From the NCBI GenBank assembly GCA_944321295.1, contig CALUKU010000012.1:1-64000 (forward strand): 64,000 nucleotides of DNA, in the 5' to 3' direction. The translations under genes were made by a program, and so were the position numbers. This document shows, piece after piece, positions 24,697 to 32,141 of the stretch (positions are counted from its first letter, which is position 1; each line of letters opens with the position of its first letter). The notes beneath the pieces are model-generated. The model had not been told where the DNA came from. It searched no databases and saw nothing but the letters and a program-made list of their open reading frames with translations. Origin of the DNA: an uncultured Prevotella sp. Lineage in GTDB: Bacteria > Bacteroidota > Bacteroidia > Bacteroidales > Bacteroidaceae.

Positions 24697-27294
24697 TCAG
24701 AAATGAAAGCCGAGACTGACGTAAAAGTAAGGACGCTCCGTATGTCCCGAATATCCCAACGAAGCGCCTATCGGACCGAACATGCTGTTGTAATAATACG
24801 CTGCCTCGCAGCCGAACATCGGGCCGTTGTCAAACAGACGGCGCACCCTGCCGCTGCGCTGTCCGAGGGACAGGCGGGCCATGACATAGTTGTTGTCGGC
24901 TATGCGCTGCTGCCCTTTCAGCTGGAAGGCGAGCAGCGTATTGTCGATAAACTCTATGTGTCCGATACCGGCGAAAGGCAACTGCTGCTCGATATACTGG
25001 CCGGGGAACATGCCGCCGACGGCGTTGCGCATTATCAGCGGGATGTCGCTGCCCAGCAGGCAACGGCCGTAGAACATCGGCTGGATAACCAGGCGGGTGT
25101 TCAACGGGAACGACATGCGCCACATGAAGTCAACAACGCTAATACCAGCCTTGCCGTGCCAGCTTATGAAATTGTCGGTATGATAGCCGAAGCCGACCTT
25201 GAACTTTGCGCCGCGCGTGGTGAAAAACCAACGGTCTTCCGAGTCGTAATTAAGATTGAAGACGTAACTGTAGAAGTGAACGTTATCGAGTTGGCTCTGT
25301 CCGGCCGCCTCACCTATTAATATATTATGGAAATCATAGAAGTCCATGCACAGGTTGATGTCGCACGAGAAGTTGCGGATATTGAAGCTGGCGACCTGGA
25401 AATCAAGTGAATGTTGGTTGTAAGTAAAGTTGTAGCCGCGCCTTCCGTTCTCGTAAATGTTAATGTCGTCGTGCCTGAAAATGTACGACAGGCCCATCTT
25501 GCCGTAATGCAACGGTGATATTCCGGCGTCGAGGCGCGCCATCATACGCTTGCCGAGGCGGCCCGTAAACTCAAGTTCTACGGGAAGCTTGGTGTTCAAG
25601 CGGTGTGAAATGTTGGCCTGCAGCGCCACCATCTCCTCCGTGTCGAAGCGCACGCCGAGGTTTACCCGGCTGGTGCGGCGCGCCCCTGCGGACAGCCTCA
25701 GCACGTATCCGTCGGCTTGCTTGTTGACGTTATATTTAATGTCCGTATAGAGAAAATCTTCGTACAGGGCAGAAATAGCCTGCTCTATCACCGCTGCCGA
25801 AACCACGTTTCCGTGGCTTATGCCGTATTTGCCGACGATGTAATCGCGGTCGACCTCGGCTATACCGTCGAACAGCACGGTGTCAACCTTGAACAGGAGC
25901 GAGTCGCTCGACGGCACGGTGCGGTGCGGATGGGGCGCCACATATCCTTCGGGCAGGCCCAGCGAGCGCTTCAGCGCCATTAGCTTATCCCATTGTTGCA
26001 TGGCCGCCTGCTCGCCGCGCACGATAAGCGTGTCTATCGCCTCGCGGTTGAAACTGGCCGAAGAGTAGCCCTTGACGTTTACCCTTATCGGTATGTCGGT
26101 CATCGCCCAGTTCTCCTCAAACTTGTTCTTGCAGTTTATGTCGACAATCTGCAGCAGAATGTCCTGCGCGCTTTTCAGGTCGGCCGACGTCCTCGGAGCG
26201 CTCTGCACCGACACGCCTATCACGACGTCGGCCCCCAAACGGCGGGCCAGGTCAACAGGATAATTGTTGCGCATGCCGCCGTCAACGAGCACCATCTCGT
26301 CACCTGCAGGCGTACTTACGAGCGACGGGTCGGCGAGTTGGACGCCATTGTCGGCCGGCTTACCGTCAGACCCTACATCGCCTGCTTGCTTCTTGTCGTC
26401 TTGTATGCTTGTCTGCCCGTCTGCCTGCCGCTTAAGCCTCACAGGGGTGAACACTCCCGGTATGGCCATGCTTGCCCGCATGGCGGTCGACAGGTTGCCG
26501 CCGAGGAAGTCATACTCGGTGTTGTCGACAATGTTAGAGGCCACGCAGGCGAACGGTATGGGCAGGTCGGCAAAGTCGATGGAGTCGTGCCAGCCTACCG
26601 TAAGCCTCGTGAACAGCTGCGACAGGTTGTTGCCGTTAATCAGTCCGCCCGACATGTTGTTTGCCTTGCGCGCTATCGTCAGCGGCATTGACAGGATGTA
26701 AGTGTTCTGCTTCTCGCGTTCCGAAAGGTTGGGGTTCTTCGCCTTAACCCTGTCTGACAGCAGGAACTTCCAGTCTTGCACGCCTACAAGCGAGTCAAGC
26801 GTTTCGGCGTCGTAGCCGATTGAATACAAGCCGCCTATCAGCGCGCCCATCGACGTGCCCGTGATGATGTCAATCGGCAGTCCGGCACGCTCGATAACTC
26901 GCAACGCCCCGATATGAGCCATGCCCTTGGCTCCGCCCCCGCTCAACACCACGGCCACCTTCGGGCGGCGATGTCCGAGGCTGTCATGCGGCACGCCCGC
27001 GTCCGCCGCGCCTGTCGTCCACCCCGACCATTCATCTGCGCCCCAGCCAGACGTGCTGTCGTTTGAAGCGACCGAGCCGGAGCCTGACCCGTATCCGCAG
27101 GCGGCGTCAGCCCAACGCACATCGCGAGGCGGGGCACACCGGAGGGTGTCAACCGATGGTTGCGAGAATGAAGGGAGCGCGGATATTAATAAGGTGAGGC
27201 ATAGGCATACGCCAATCCCTTGTCCGCACATTGCCGAACGGACCTTACTCATCACGTTGCTTATTATCGACTTTTGTCCTTGCATTACCTTCAT
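24697..27294 (-). CDS. Patatin-like phospholipase with C-terminal outer-membrane barrel (PlpD type)
   Basis: Encodes 865 residues. After a signal peptide (CLCLTLLISALPSFSQ) and a Gly/Ser-rich spacer comes a patatin domain with the oxyanion loop SGGGAKG near residue 117, nucleophile motif GTSMG near 147, and DGG with the catalytic aspartate near 338. A linker rich in Gln/Asp/Lys (residues about 290-330) is inserted before the DGG. A POTRA-like segment follows (LFKVDTVLFDGIAEVDRDYIV) and then a beta-barrel of the surface antigen/BamA type ending SLGFHF. This architecture is that of PlpD, a type Vd autotransporter lipase. It starts 62 bases behind queF and may be read from the same transcript. 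Confidence 0.88.
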   Translation of the reverse strand: MKVMQGQKSIISNVMSKVRSAMCGQGIGVCLCLTLLISALPSFSQPSVDTLRCAPPRDVRWADAACGYGSGSGSVASNDSTSGWGADEWSGWTTGAADAGVPHDSLGHRRPKVAVVLSGGGAKGMAHIGALRVIERAGLPIDIITGTSMGALIGGLYSIGYDAETLDSLVGVQDWKFLLSDRVKAKNPNLSEREKQNTYILSMPLTIARKANNMSGGLINGNNLSQLFTRLTVGWHDSIDFADLPIPFACVASNIVDNTEYDFLGGNLSTAMRASMAIPGVFTPVRLKRQADGQTSIQDDKKQAGDVGSDGKPADNGVQLADPSLVSTPAGDEMVLVDGGMRNNYPVDLARRLGADVVIGVSVQSAPRTSADLKSAQDILLQIVDINCKNKFEENWAMTDIPIRVNVKGYSSASFNREAIDTLIVRGEQAAMQQWDKLMALKRSLGLPEGYVAPHPHRTVPSSDSLLFKVDTVLFDGIAEVDRDYIVGKYGISHGNVVSAAVIEQAISALYEDFLYTDIKYNVNKQADGYVLRLSAGARRTSRVNLGVRFDTEEMVALQANISHRLNTKLPVELEFTGRLGKRMMARLDAGISPLHYGKMGLSYIFRHDDINIYENGRRGYNFTYNQHSLDFQVASFNIRNFSCDINLCMDFYDFHNILIGEAAGQSQLDNVHFYSYVFNLNYDSEDRWFFTTRGAKFKVGFGYHTDNFISWHGKAGISVVDFMWRMSFPLNTRLVIQPMFYGRCLLGSDIPLIMRNAVGGMFPGQYIEQQLPFAGIGHIEFIDNTLLAFQLKGQQRIADNNYVMARLSLGQRSGRVRRLFDNGPMFGCEAAYYYNSMFGPIGASLGYSGHTERPYFYVSLGFHF

Positions 27295-27356
27295 TGCGTT
27301 TTTAGCACCCTCATTTCCGGAAGGCTTGGGTGGGTGTCGTCTGCCGCCGGTGCACT

Positions 27357-27914
27357 TTACTCGTGCCTTGCGAACCTCTCTTCGGCCAGCCGTTCATACT
27401 TTGTGCCGGGCCGTCCGTAGTTGGCGTAGGGATAAATGCTTATTCCGCCGCGCGGCGTAAACAGCCCCGTCACCTCTATATACTTAGGGTCCATCAGGCG
27501 GATAAGGTCTTTCATGATGATGTTAACGCAGTCTTCATGAAAGTCGCCGTGGTTGCGGAAGCTGAAGAGATACAGCTTCAGGCTCTTGCTCTCCACCATC
27601 CTTACGTCGGGAATGTAGCTTATGCGTATCTCGGCGAAGTCGGGCTGCCCTGTGATGGGGCACAGCGACGTGAACTCCGGGCAGTTGAACCGCACCCAGT
27701 AGTCATTGTCCTGGTGCTTGTTGACGAACGTTTCGAGCACGTCGGGAGCGTAGTCCATGCGGTATTGGGTGGTCTTAGAGCCGAGGGACTTAAGTCCCTC
27801 GGAAGCAGACGAGCGGTCAGCAGACGAGTTGACAAGTTGATTTGCCTTGTAAACTTGTGCCTCGTCTGCTTCCGCCTTGTCTGCTTGTTTGCTTGTTTGC
27901 TTGTCTACTATCAT
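27357..27914 (-). CDS. queF: NADPH-dependent 7-cyano-7-deazaguanine reductase
   Basis: Encodes 185 residues. QueF reduces preQ0 to preQ1 in queuosine synthesis. The core begins at [15 protein letters not shown] and carries the catalytic cysteine in [14 protein letters not shown], the substrate-binding glutamate in [22 protein letters not shown], and the end [16 protein letters not shown]. Ahead of the core is an unusual extension of about 45 residues ([17 protein letters not shown] and so on) encoded by simple GCTTGTTT-type repeats and an exact 22-bp palindrome (27781-27802). The start codon overlaps the stop of the upstream transporter gene in ATGA, implying translational coupling. Confidence 0.94.
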   Translation of the reverse strand: MIVDKQTSKQADKAEADEAQVYKANQLVNSSADRSSASEGLKSLGSKTTQYRMDYAPDVLETFVNKHQDNDYWVRFNCPEFTSLCPITGQPDFAEIRISYIPDVRMVESKSLKLYLFSFRNHGDFHEDCVNIIMKDLIRLMDPKYIEVTGLFTPRGGISIYPYANYGRPGTKYERLAEERFARHE

Positions 27915-28600
27915 AAATTGAATATCTTTAACACGTTGTAGCTTATTCCTTCGTCATACACGTCTTCGCCCTCGTGGCGCTTGGTTTTGCGCACGATGCG
28001 CACCGTCAGCGGCAGCACTACGATTTCGTACATCGTCTTCAGCACCACCTGCGATATGATTAGCGACACCATCTCGCCGGCGGGCACCACGCCCGACAGG
28101 GCCAGCGGGAAGAACACCAGCGAGTCGGCCGTTTCGCCGAAGAGGGTGCTCACCACGGCGCGCACGGAGAAATGCTTGCCATGCGACGATATCTTCATGC
28201 GGCTCATCACGTAAGCGTTGATGAACGAGCCTACGAGGAAGGCCACGAACGACGCCGCGGCTATGCGCGGAGCCAGACCGAACACGGCGTGGAAACCCTC
28301 GTCGTTGTGCCAATAAGGCGCTCCGGGAATGGCGTCGGCCAGTGCGCCGAAGGCCACGAAGATAAGGTTCATCGCGAAGCCCAGCCATATCAGAAGGCGT
28401 GCCTTGCGGAAACCCCACACCTCGCAGACGCAGTCGTTGATGATGTAAGACACGGGAAAGACGAGCAGTCCGCCCGTAATGTTCACCGCTCCGAATGAGA
28501 TTTGCTTTGTTTCGAGCACGTTCGCCGTTATCAGGCAAACGCAGAACAACGTGCTGAAAAGCATGAACAGCACGCTGACTTGTTGTTTCCTTTTTTCCAT
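27911..28600 (-). CDS. Queuosine precursor transporter (YhhQ family)
   Basis: Encodes 229 residues from [13 protein letters not shown] (a frame from 28627 would read through the riboswitch). It is an inner-membrane protein with about six hydrophobic segments. Family signatures are [53 protein letters not shown] and the conserved [14 protein letters not shown]. YhhQ proteins import preQ0 or preQ1. Overlap with queF by four bases and a preQ1-I-like riboswitch in its leader tie the pair to queuosine metabolism. Confidence 0.93.
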   Translation of the reverse strand: MEKRKQQVSVLFMLFSTLFCVCLITANVLETKQISFGAVNITGGLLVFPVSYIINDCVCEVWGFRKARLLIWLGFAMNLIFVAFGALADAIPGAPYWHNDEGFHAVFGLAPRIAAASFVAFLVGSFINAYVMSRMKISSHGKHFSVRAVVSTLFGETADSLVFFPLALSGVVPAGEMVSLIISQVVLKTMYEIVVLPLTVRIVRKTKRHEGEDVYDEGISYNVLKIFNL

Positions 28601-28603
28601 TTT

Positions 28604-28637
28604 CTTGTTTTTAAAGAGGTTAGACAAGCACTCTGTA
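28604..28637 (-). promoter_or_regulatory. Probable preQ1-I riboswitch
   Basis: On the minus strand the leader reads AGAG-TG-CTTGT-C-TAAC-CTCT-TTAAAA-ACAAG. AGAG pairs with CTCT (P1), CTTGT in the loop pairs with ACAAG downstream (P2 pseudoknot), the base after the loop strand is the C that contacts preQ1 in known structures, and the connecting loop is A-rich. This is the architecture of preQ1 class I aptamers. The ACAAG strand lies a few bases before the start codon of the transporter gene, so ligand binding should hide the ribosome site. P1 is only 4 bp here, which is short. Confidence 0.78.
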
Positions 28638-28652
28638 AATATATTCCGCCTG

Positions 28653-28660
28653 CAAAATTA
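28653..28660 (-). promoter_or_regulatory. -7 box of the queuosine operon
   Basis: Minus strand TAATTTTG, exact TAnnTTTG. Transcription from here would start about 10 bases before the riboswitch. Confidence 0.65.
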
Positions 28661-28745
28661 CTGCATTTTCCCGTATTTCGCACCGCTTGTGAGGGCAAAT
28701 TTTACTTCCTGTTATAACTTATTGATATTCAATGCATTACCTTCA

Positions 28746-28833
28746 GCTTTGCAAAAGGCCGCCTTTCGCCCTGTAAAAGGTGGCCTTTTGCAGGGCAATT
28801 CACGGCCTTTTAGGATGCGGTTTGCCGCCTTTT
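28746..28833. repeat. Four-unit 22-bp palindromic array A4
   Basis: Units 28746-28767, 28768-28789, 28790-28811, 28812-28833, each ending GGCCTTTT or GCCGCCTTT-like. A TTGATATTCAA box lies to the left at 28722-28732. Divergent gap between the queuosine operon and the thioredoxin-like gene. Confidence 0.85.
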
Positions 28834-28896
28834 ACAAACCTGCCGGCCTGACGCGGGACAATTAACGGCAATATTCCGACATTTTACTCGCATTTG

Positions 28897-28927
28897 TTTG
28901 TCTTGTTGGATTTTAACGATACCTTTG
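28897..28927 (+). promoter_or_regulatory. Promoter of the thioredoxin-like gene
   Basis: TTTG (28897-28900), 19-bp spacer, TACCTTTG (28920-28927): exact consensus; leader about 22 bases. Confidence 0.85.
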
Positions 28928-28955
28928 CGACTGCAAACCAATTAAAACAACAGAC

Positions 28956-30038
28956 ATGATGAAAAAGATACTCACCATCGCCGCCATGGCGCTCTGCTGC
29001 CTGCACGCCACCGCGCAAGCCACGGCCTACAAGATTACGGGCACCGTGCCCGAGGACGTAAAGAAAGTGTACCTCGGAGTGCTGCCGAAGGGCGAAACAA
29101 TCGACAGCGCCGCCGTAACAGGCGGCAAGTTTGAGCTTGACGGCACGCTCCCGCTTAACGAGATAATGATTGTCGCAACAAGCAAGGGCGTCATTCCGCT
29201 GTTCAACGACGGCGCGCCCGTAAGCCTCAACATCGTCAGCAACACGCTCGAAGGCTCCGAACTCAACAAGAAGCTTTACGCCTGCGACCGCCAACTGGCC
29301 GAGTTCGGCGAAGAGGCCAACAAGACGTTCGTAGAATACGAGGCCGCGCTCAACGACACCACGGCCGCCGGCCGGACCAAGGCCAAGGAACTGAGAGCCG
29401 AATGTGAGCGCCTGCAGAACGAGTACCTGTCGCGCCAACTCAACATAATAAAGGCTAACACCGACAACCTGATACCCGCCGTCTACCTCAGCCAGACGTT
29501 TTACGTATATGGTTACGAGGCGCTGAAGGACGTCATAACCGAGTCTGCCCCTTACTATAACCACCCCGCCATGGCGCGCGCCAAAGCCTTCATGGCCGCT
29601 TATGAGAAGCGATTGCCGGGCAAGATGTTCACCGACATGACGATGAACGACACCGAAGGCAAGCCGCGAAGGCTGAGCGAATGGTGCGGCAAGGGCAACT
29701 ATGTGCTCGTGGATTTCTGGGCGAGCTGGTGCGGACCGTGCCGTCAGGAAATGCCCAACGTAGTGGCTAACTACGCCAAATATCATGAAAAAGGTTTCGA
29801 GATTGTGGGTGTTTCGTTCGACAACAACGCCGAAGCATGGAAAAACGCGATAAAAAGCCTCAACCTCAACTGGCCCAACATTAGCGACCTGAAGGGCTGG
29901 CGCTCGGCCGCCGCCGCGGCATACGGCATAAGCTCGATACCCGCCAACGTCCTGCTTGACGGCAGCGGCAAGATAGTGGCCGTAGACTTGCGCGGCAACG
30001 CCCTCGGCGCAAAGCTCAAAGAGGTGTATGGATTTTAA
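28956..30038 (+). CDS. TlpA/ResA-like thiol-disulfide oxidoreductase with DUF4369 domain
   Basis: Encodes 360 residues with a signal peptide ending at LHATAQA. Residues about 25-115 match the DUF4369 beta domain that precedes many Bacteroidetes thioredoxin-like proteins (YKITGTVPEDVKKVYLG). A helical linker follows and then an AhpC/TSA-thioredoxin domain with LVDFWASWCGPCRQEMPN near residue 258; WCGPC holds the redox-active cysteines. The cis-proline loop is SSIPANVLLDG. It likely works in the periplasm in disulfide reduction or isomerisation. The first or second codon (MM) may be the start. Single-gene unit with a strong promoter. Confidence 0.9.
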   Translation: MMKKILTIAAMALCCLHATAQATAYKITGTVPEDVKKVYLGVLPKGETIDSAAVTGGKFELDGTLPLNEIMIVATSKGVIPLFNDGAPVSLNIVSNTLEGSELNKKLYACDRQLAEFGEEANKTFVEYEAALNDTTAAGRTKAKELRAECERLQNEYLSRQLNIIKANTDNLIPAVYLSQTFYVYGYEALKDVITESAPYYNHPAMARAKAFMAAYEKRLPGKMFTDMTMNDTEGKPRRLSEWCGKGNYVLVDFWASWCGPCRQEMPNVVANYAKYHEKGFEIVGVSFDNNAEAWKNAIKSLNLNWPNISDLKGWRSAAAAAYGISSIPANVLLDGSGKIVAVDLRGNALGAKLKEVYGF

Positions 30039-30059
30039 TATTCAGTAATAAAGGAGTAA

Positions 30060-30160
30060 AGGAGTTAAAGAAGTAAAGGAGTTAAGACATTAGCCGATGT
30101 TGCCGTCTTGATAGTTTGCAACAAGGCATTTGTCTTAACTCCTTTACTTCTTTAACTCCT
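30060..30160. terminator. Perfect 30-bp hairpin between convergent genes
   Basis: Arm 30060-30089, built of AGGAGTTAAAG and AGTAAAGGAGTTAAG words, is exactly complementary to 30131-30160. Lies between the thioredoxin-like gene (+) and hsp20 (-). Confidence 0.7.
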
Positions 30161-30177
30161 TAACTCCTAAGAAAATA

Positions 30178-30603
30178 TCATCCTACCGTTATCTGCCTTA
30201 CCACGTTGCGCTCCTCTTTCCTTATCTTAGGCAGCACAACCGTGAGCACGCCGTCGGCCACACGGGCTGATATGTTCTCCTTGTCGACGTCGTCGGGCAA
30301 TATCAACGTCTGCTCGAACTTAGAGTAAGCGAACTCACGGCGCAGATAGTGGGCCTTCTTGTCTTCCTCCTTATTCTCTGCCTTTTTCTCCATCTTTATG
30401 GTCAAGTCGCCTTCTTGGTTGAGGTGAACGTTGAAGTCTTCCTTCGTCATACCCGGGGCCGCAACCTCCACTTCATAGTCGGTCAGGCTCTCCTTTACGT
30501 TGATTGCGGGTGCCGTAGCGCTGGTGCGGGGCATGAAGTCGGTATCAAAGAAATCGTTGAACACGTCTGGTAACCAAGAATTTTTACGATTAACTGGTGT
30601 CAT
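30178..30603 (-). CDS. Hsp20 / alpha-crystallin small heat shock protein
   Basis: Encodes 141 residues. Small heat shock proteins form oligomers that hold unfolding proteins for later refolding. The alpha-crystallin domain runs from about residue 35 (INVKESLTDYEVEVAAPGMTKEDF) to the conserved DGVLTVVLPK near the end, followed by a short tail. The N-terminus has the usual DVFNDFFDTDF segment. The ATG at 30603 is preferred because GGAG lies nine bases before it; another ATG at 30609 is too close. Instead of a TAnnTTTG promoter, a sigma-54-like element lies about 85-100 bases upstream. Confidence 0.93.
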   Translation of the reverse strand: MTPVNRKNSWLPDVFNDFFDTDFMPRTSATAPAINVKESLTDYEVEVAAPGMTKEDFNVHLNQEGDLTIKMEKKAENKEEDKKAHYLRREFAYSKFEQTLILPDDVDKENISARVADGVLTVVLPKIRKEERNVVRQITVG

Positions 30604-30688
30604 AATCATTATCTCCTATTATTATTTGTTATTTAATTTCGGTTTCAGTTGCGGCTTCGGGCGTTCCCCTCGGCCTTCGGTAAGGATA

Positions 30689-30705
30689 ATGCAAGTTGCG
30701 TACCA
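30689..30705 (-). promoter_or_regulatory. Possible sigma-54 promoter of hsp20
   Basis: Minus strand TGGTAC-GCAAC-TTGCA matches the -24/-12 form TGGCAC-N5-TTGCA at all but one position, with GG and GC ten bases apart. It is in the right direction and place for hsp20. No rpoN or activator gene is in the window, so this rests on the motif only. Confidence 0.45.
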
Positions 30706-30712
30706 GCACAAT

Positions 30713-30756
30713 AAATGCGCCATATTGTCTGCACGAACAGACAATATGGCGCATTT
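30713..30756. terminator. Perfect 19-bp hairpin behind ppx
   Basis: AAATGCGCCATATTGTCTG and its exact complement separated by six bases. It is downstream of the minus-strand ppx gene and upstream of hsp20. On the minus strand it is followed by ATTGTG, not a T run. Confidence 0.65.
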
Positions 30757-30783
30757 GGATGTATCAGACGGCCGTAAGGGATA

Positions 30784-31686
30784 TCACATGGCTAAGTCCG
30801 ACGAGGCGTACTTCGTGCGGTAGAGGCCGTCGATAATGCTGTCGGCCAAGCTGATGTTAGGCACCTGTATGGCGTCGCAGCCGAGGGCTTCGGCCACAAG
30901 CAGGAAGATTTCAGACGCCGGAACGATTACGTCGGCGCGGTCAACCTTCAGTCCGTATTGCTCTATGCGCTCCTCCACGCTCAGTTCCTTAAGGCTTTCG
31001 TAGACCGACTTTATCTCGCTTACGGGCACCATGCGCGTCTGCTTGTCTGAGTCGGTGAGCTTGAACAGCTTGTTGATGTTGCCGCCGGAACCAATCATGC
31101 GCATGCCGGGCATTTCGCGGGCGAAGCGCGTAAGGTCGTCCTTCATCTGCCTTATGGCGTCCTTCGACACCATGCCGCCGAGCATACGCAGCGTGCCGAT
31201 GTTGTAAGAGTGGCTGTGGGTGAGCACTCCGTCGTGCAGCAGAGATATCTCGGTGCTGCCGCCGCCCACGTCGATGTAGGCGTAGTTGCCCTTTGCGCTG
31301 CCGATGTTCTCAACGATGTTGTTGCACAACAGGCGCGCTTCCTCGCGGCCGTTGATTATCTCTATGTTGATGTCGGTGGCCTTGCGCAGCTTCTCGAGCA
31401 CCTTCTTGCCGTTGCCGGCGTCGCGCATGGCCGACGTGGCGCAGGCACGGTAATCGTCAACCTGGTTGAGCTTCATCAGCTGGTAGAAGGCCTTAAGCAT
31501 GTGTTTCATCATGAGCGTGCGCTCCTTTGAAATCTTTCCGAGCGTGAACACGTCGGAACCCAGGCGCAAAGGCACACGCATGTACATCACGCGCGAAATC
31601 TGTTGGCTGCCGTCTTGGGCAGTCCTGAAGTTCTTGATGAGCAGTCGCGCTCCGTTTGAACCGATGTCTATTGCTGCTAATCTCAT
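30784..31686 (-). CDS. ppx: Exopolyphosphatase / guanosine pentaphosphatase family
   Basis: Encodes 300 residues with the ASKHA ATPase-like fold. Signatures are the phosphate-1 loop AAIDIGSNGARLLI at the start, ATSAMRDAGNGK, INGREEARLLCNNIV, and the phosphate-2 loop YIDVGGGSTEISLL with the catalytic glutamate. It lacks the C-terminal HD-like domain of the long E. coli Ppx and so belongs to the short form. The enzyme removes terminal phosphates from polyphosphate or pppGpp. The gene follows ppk in the same direction, making a polyphosphate pair, but 455 bp of repeats separate them. Confidence 0.88.
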   Translation of the reverse strand: MRLAAIDIGSNGARLLIKNFRTAQDGSQQISRVMYMRVPLRLGSDVFTLGKISKERTLMMKHMLKAFYQLMKLNQVDDYRACATSAMRDAGNGKKVLEKLRKATDINIEIINGREEARLLCNNIVENIGSAKGNYAYIDVGGGSTEISLLHDGVLTHSHSYNIGTLRMLGGMVSKDAIRQMKDDLTRFAREMPGMRMIGSGGNINKLFKLTDSDKQTRMVPVSEIKSVYESLKELSVEERIEQYGLKVDRADVIVPASEIFLLVAEALGCDAIQVPNISLADSIIDGLYRTKYASSDLAM

Positions 31687-32044
31687 TGTTTTTAGGTTTT
31701 AGGAGGGAAGGAGTAAGGAGAGAAGGAGTAAGTGGCAGAATGTCGAAGCGGCATGGACAGCCTTTGTAGTGACATAATTTATTATGTCCGCACGTTTCTC
31801 TGAAACGTATCATAGCAACACTTGACGCCTGAAATACGCCTTTTCAAGGCGTGCGGACATAATAAATTATGTCCCTACAAAGGCAGTTCTTTGCTGCTGC
31901 CGTTTGGTTTTCGCCCGTCTTCTTTACTCTCTTTCTCTTGTTCCCCGATGTTTGTAATATATTAAAAAAACGCGTTCCGGGCGTTGATATTTCGCCCTTC
32001 GCTTATAGATTGTTACTCCGTTGATAATCAACACGTTACGAACG
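31687..32044. other. Repeat-rich gap between ppk and ppx
   Basis: Contains pyrimidine/purine tandem words (GGAGTAAGGAGAGAA) at 31701-31735, the core-only MITE M2 and a perfect TTGATAATCAA palindrome at 32021-32031 beside array A5. No gene and no clear ppx promoter. Confidence 0.6.
31766..31878. mobile_element. MITE-like element, copy M2 (core only)
   Basis: Starts GTAGTGACATAATTTATTAT and ends with the mirror image GTCCCTAC; arms pair through the TGTCCGCACG/CGTGCGGACA stretch. The flanks extend the palindrome (GCCTTT / AAAGGC), but the outer GAGTTCGG terminal repeats of the other copies are missing. Confidence 0.7.
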
Positions 32045-32132
32045 GTCTTGCAAAACACGGCCTTTTGTGCTGCAAAAGGTGGCCTTTCATCGTGCAAAAG
32101 GCGGTCTTTTACACGGTGAAAGGCGGCATATT
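32045..32132. repeat. Four-unit 22-bp palindromic array A5
   Basis: Units 32045-32066, 32067-32088, 32089-32110, 32111-32132, with cores AAAACACGGCCTTTT, AAAAGGTGGCCTTTC, AAAAGGCGGTCTTTT and GAAAGGCGGCATATT. The companion box TTGATAATCAA is at 32021-32031, ten bases behind ppk. Confidence 0.85.
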
Positions 32133-32141
32133 GCAAAACCG

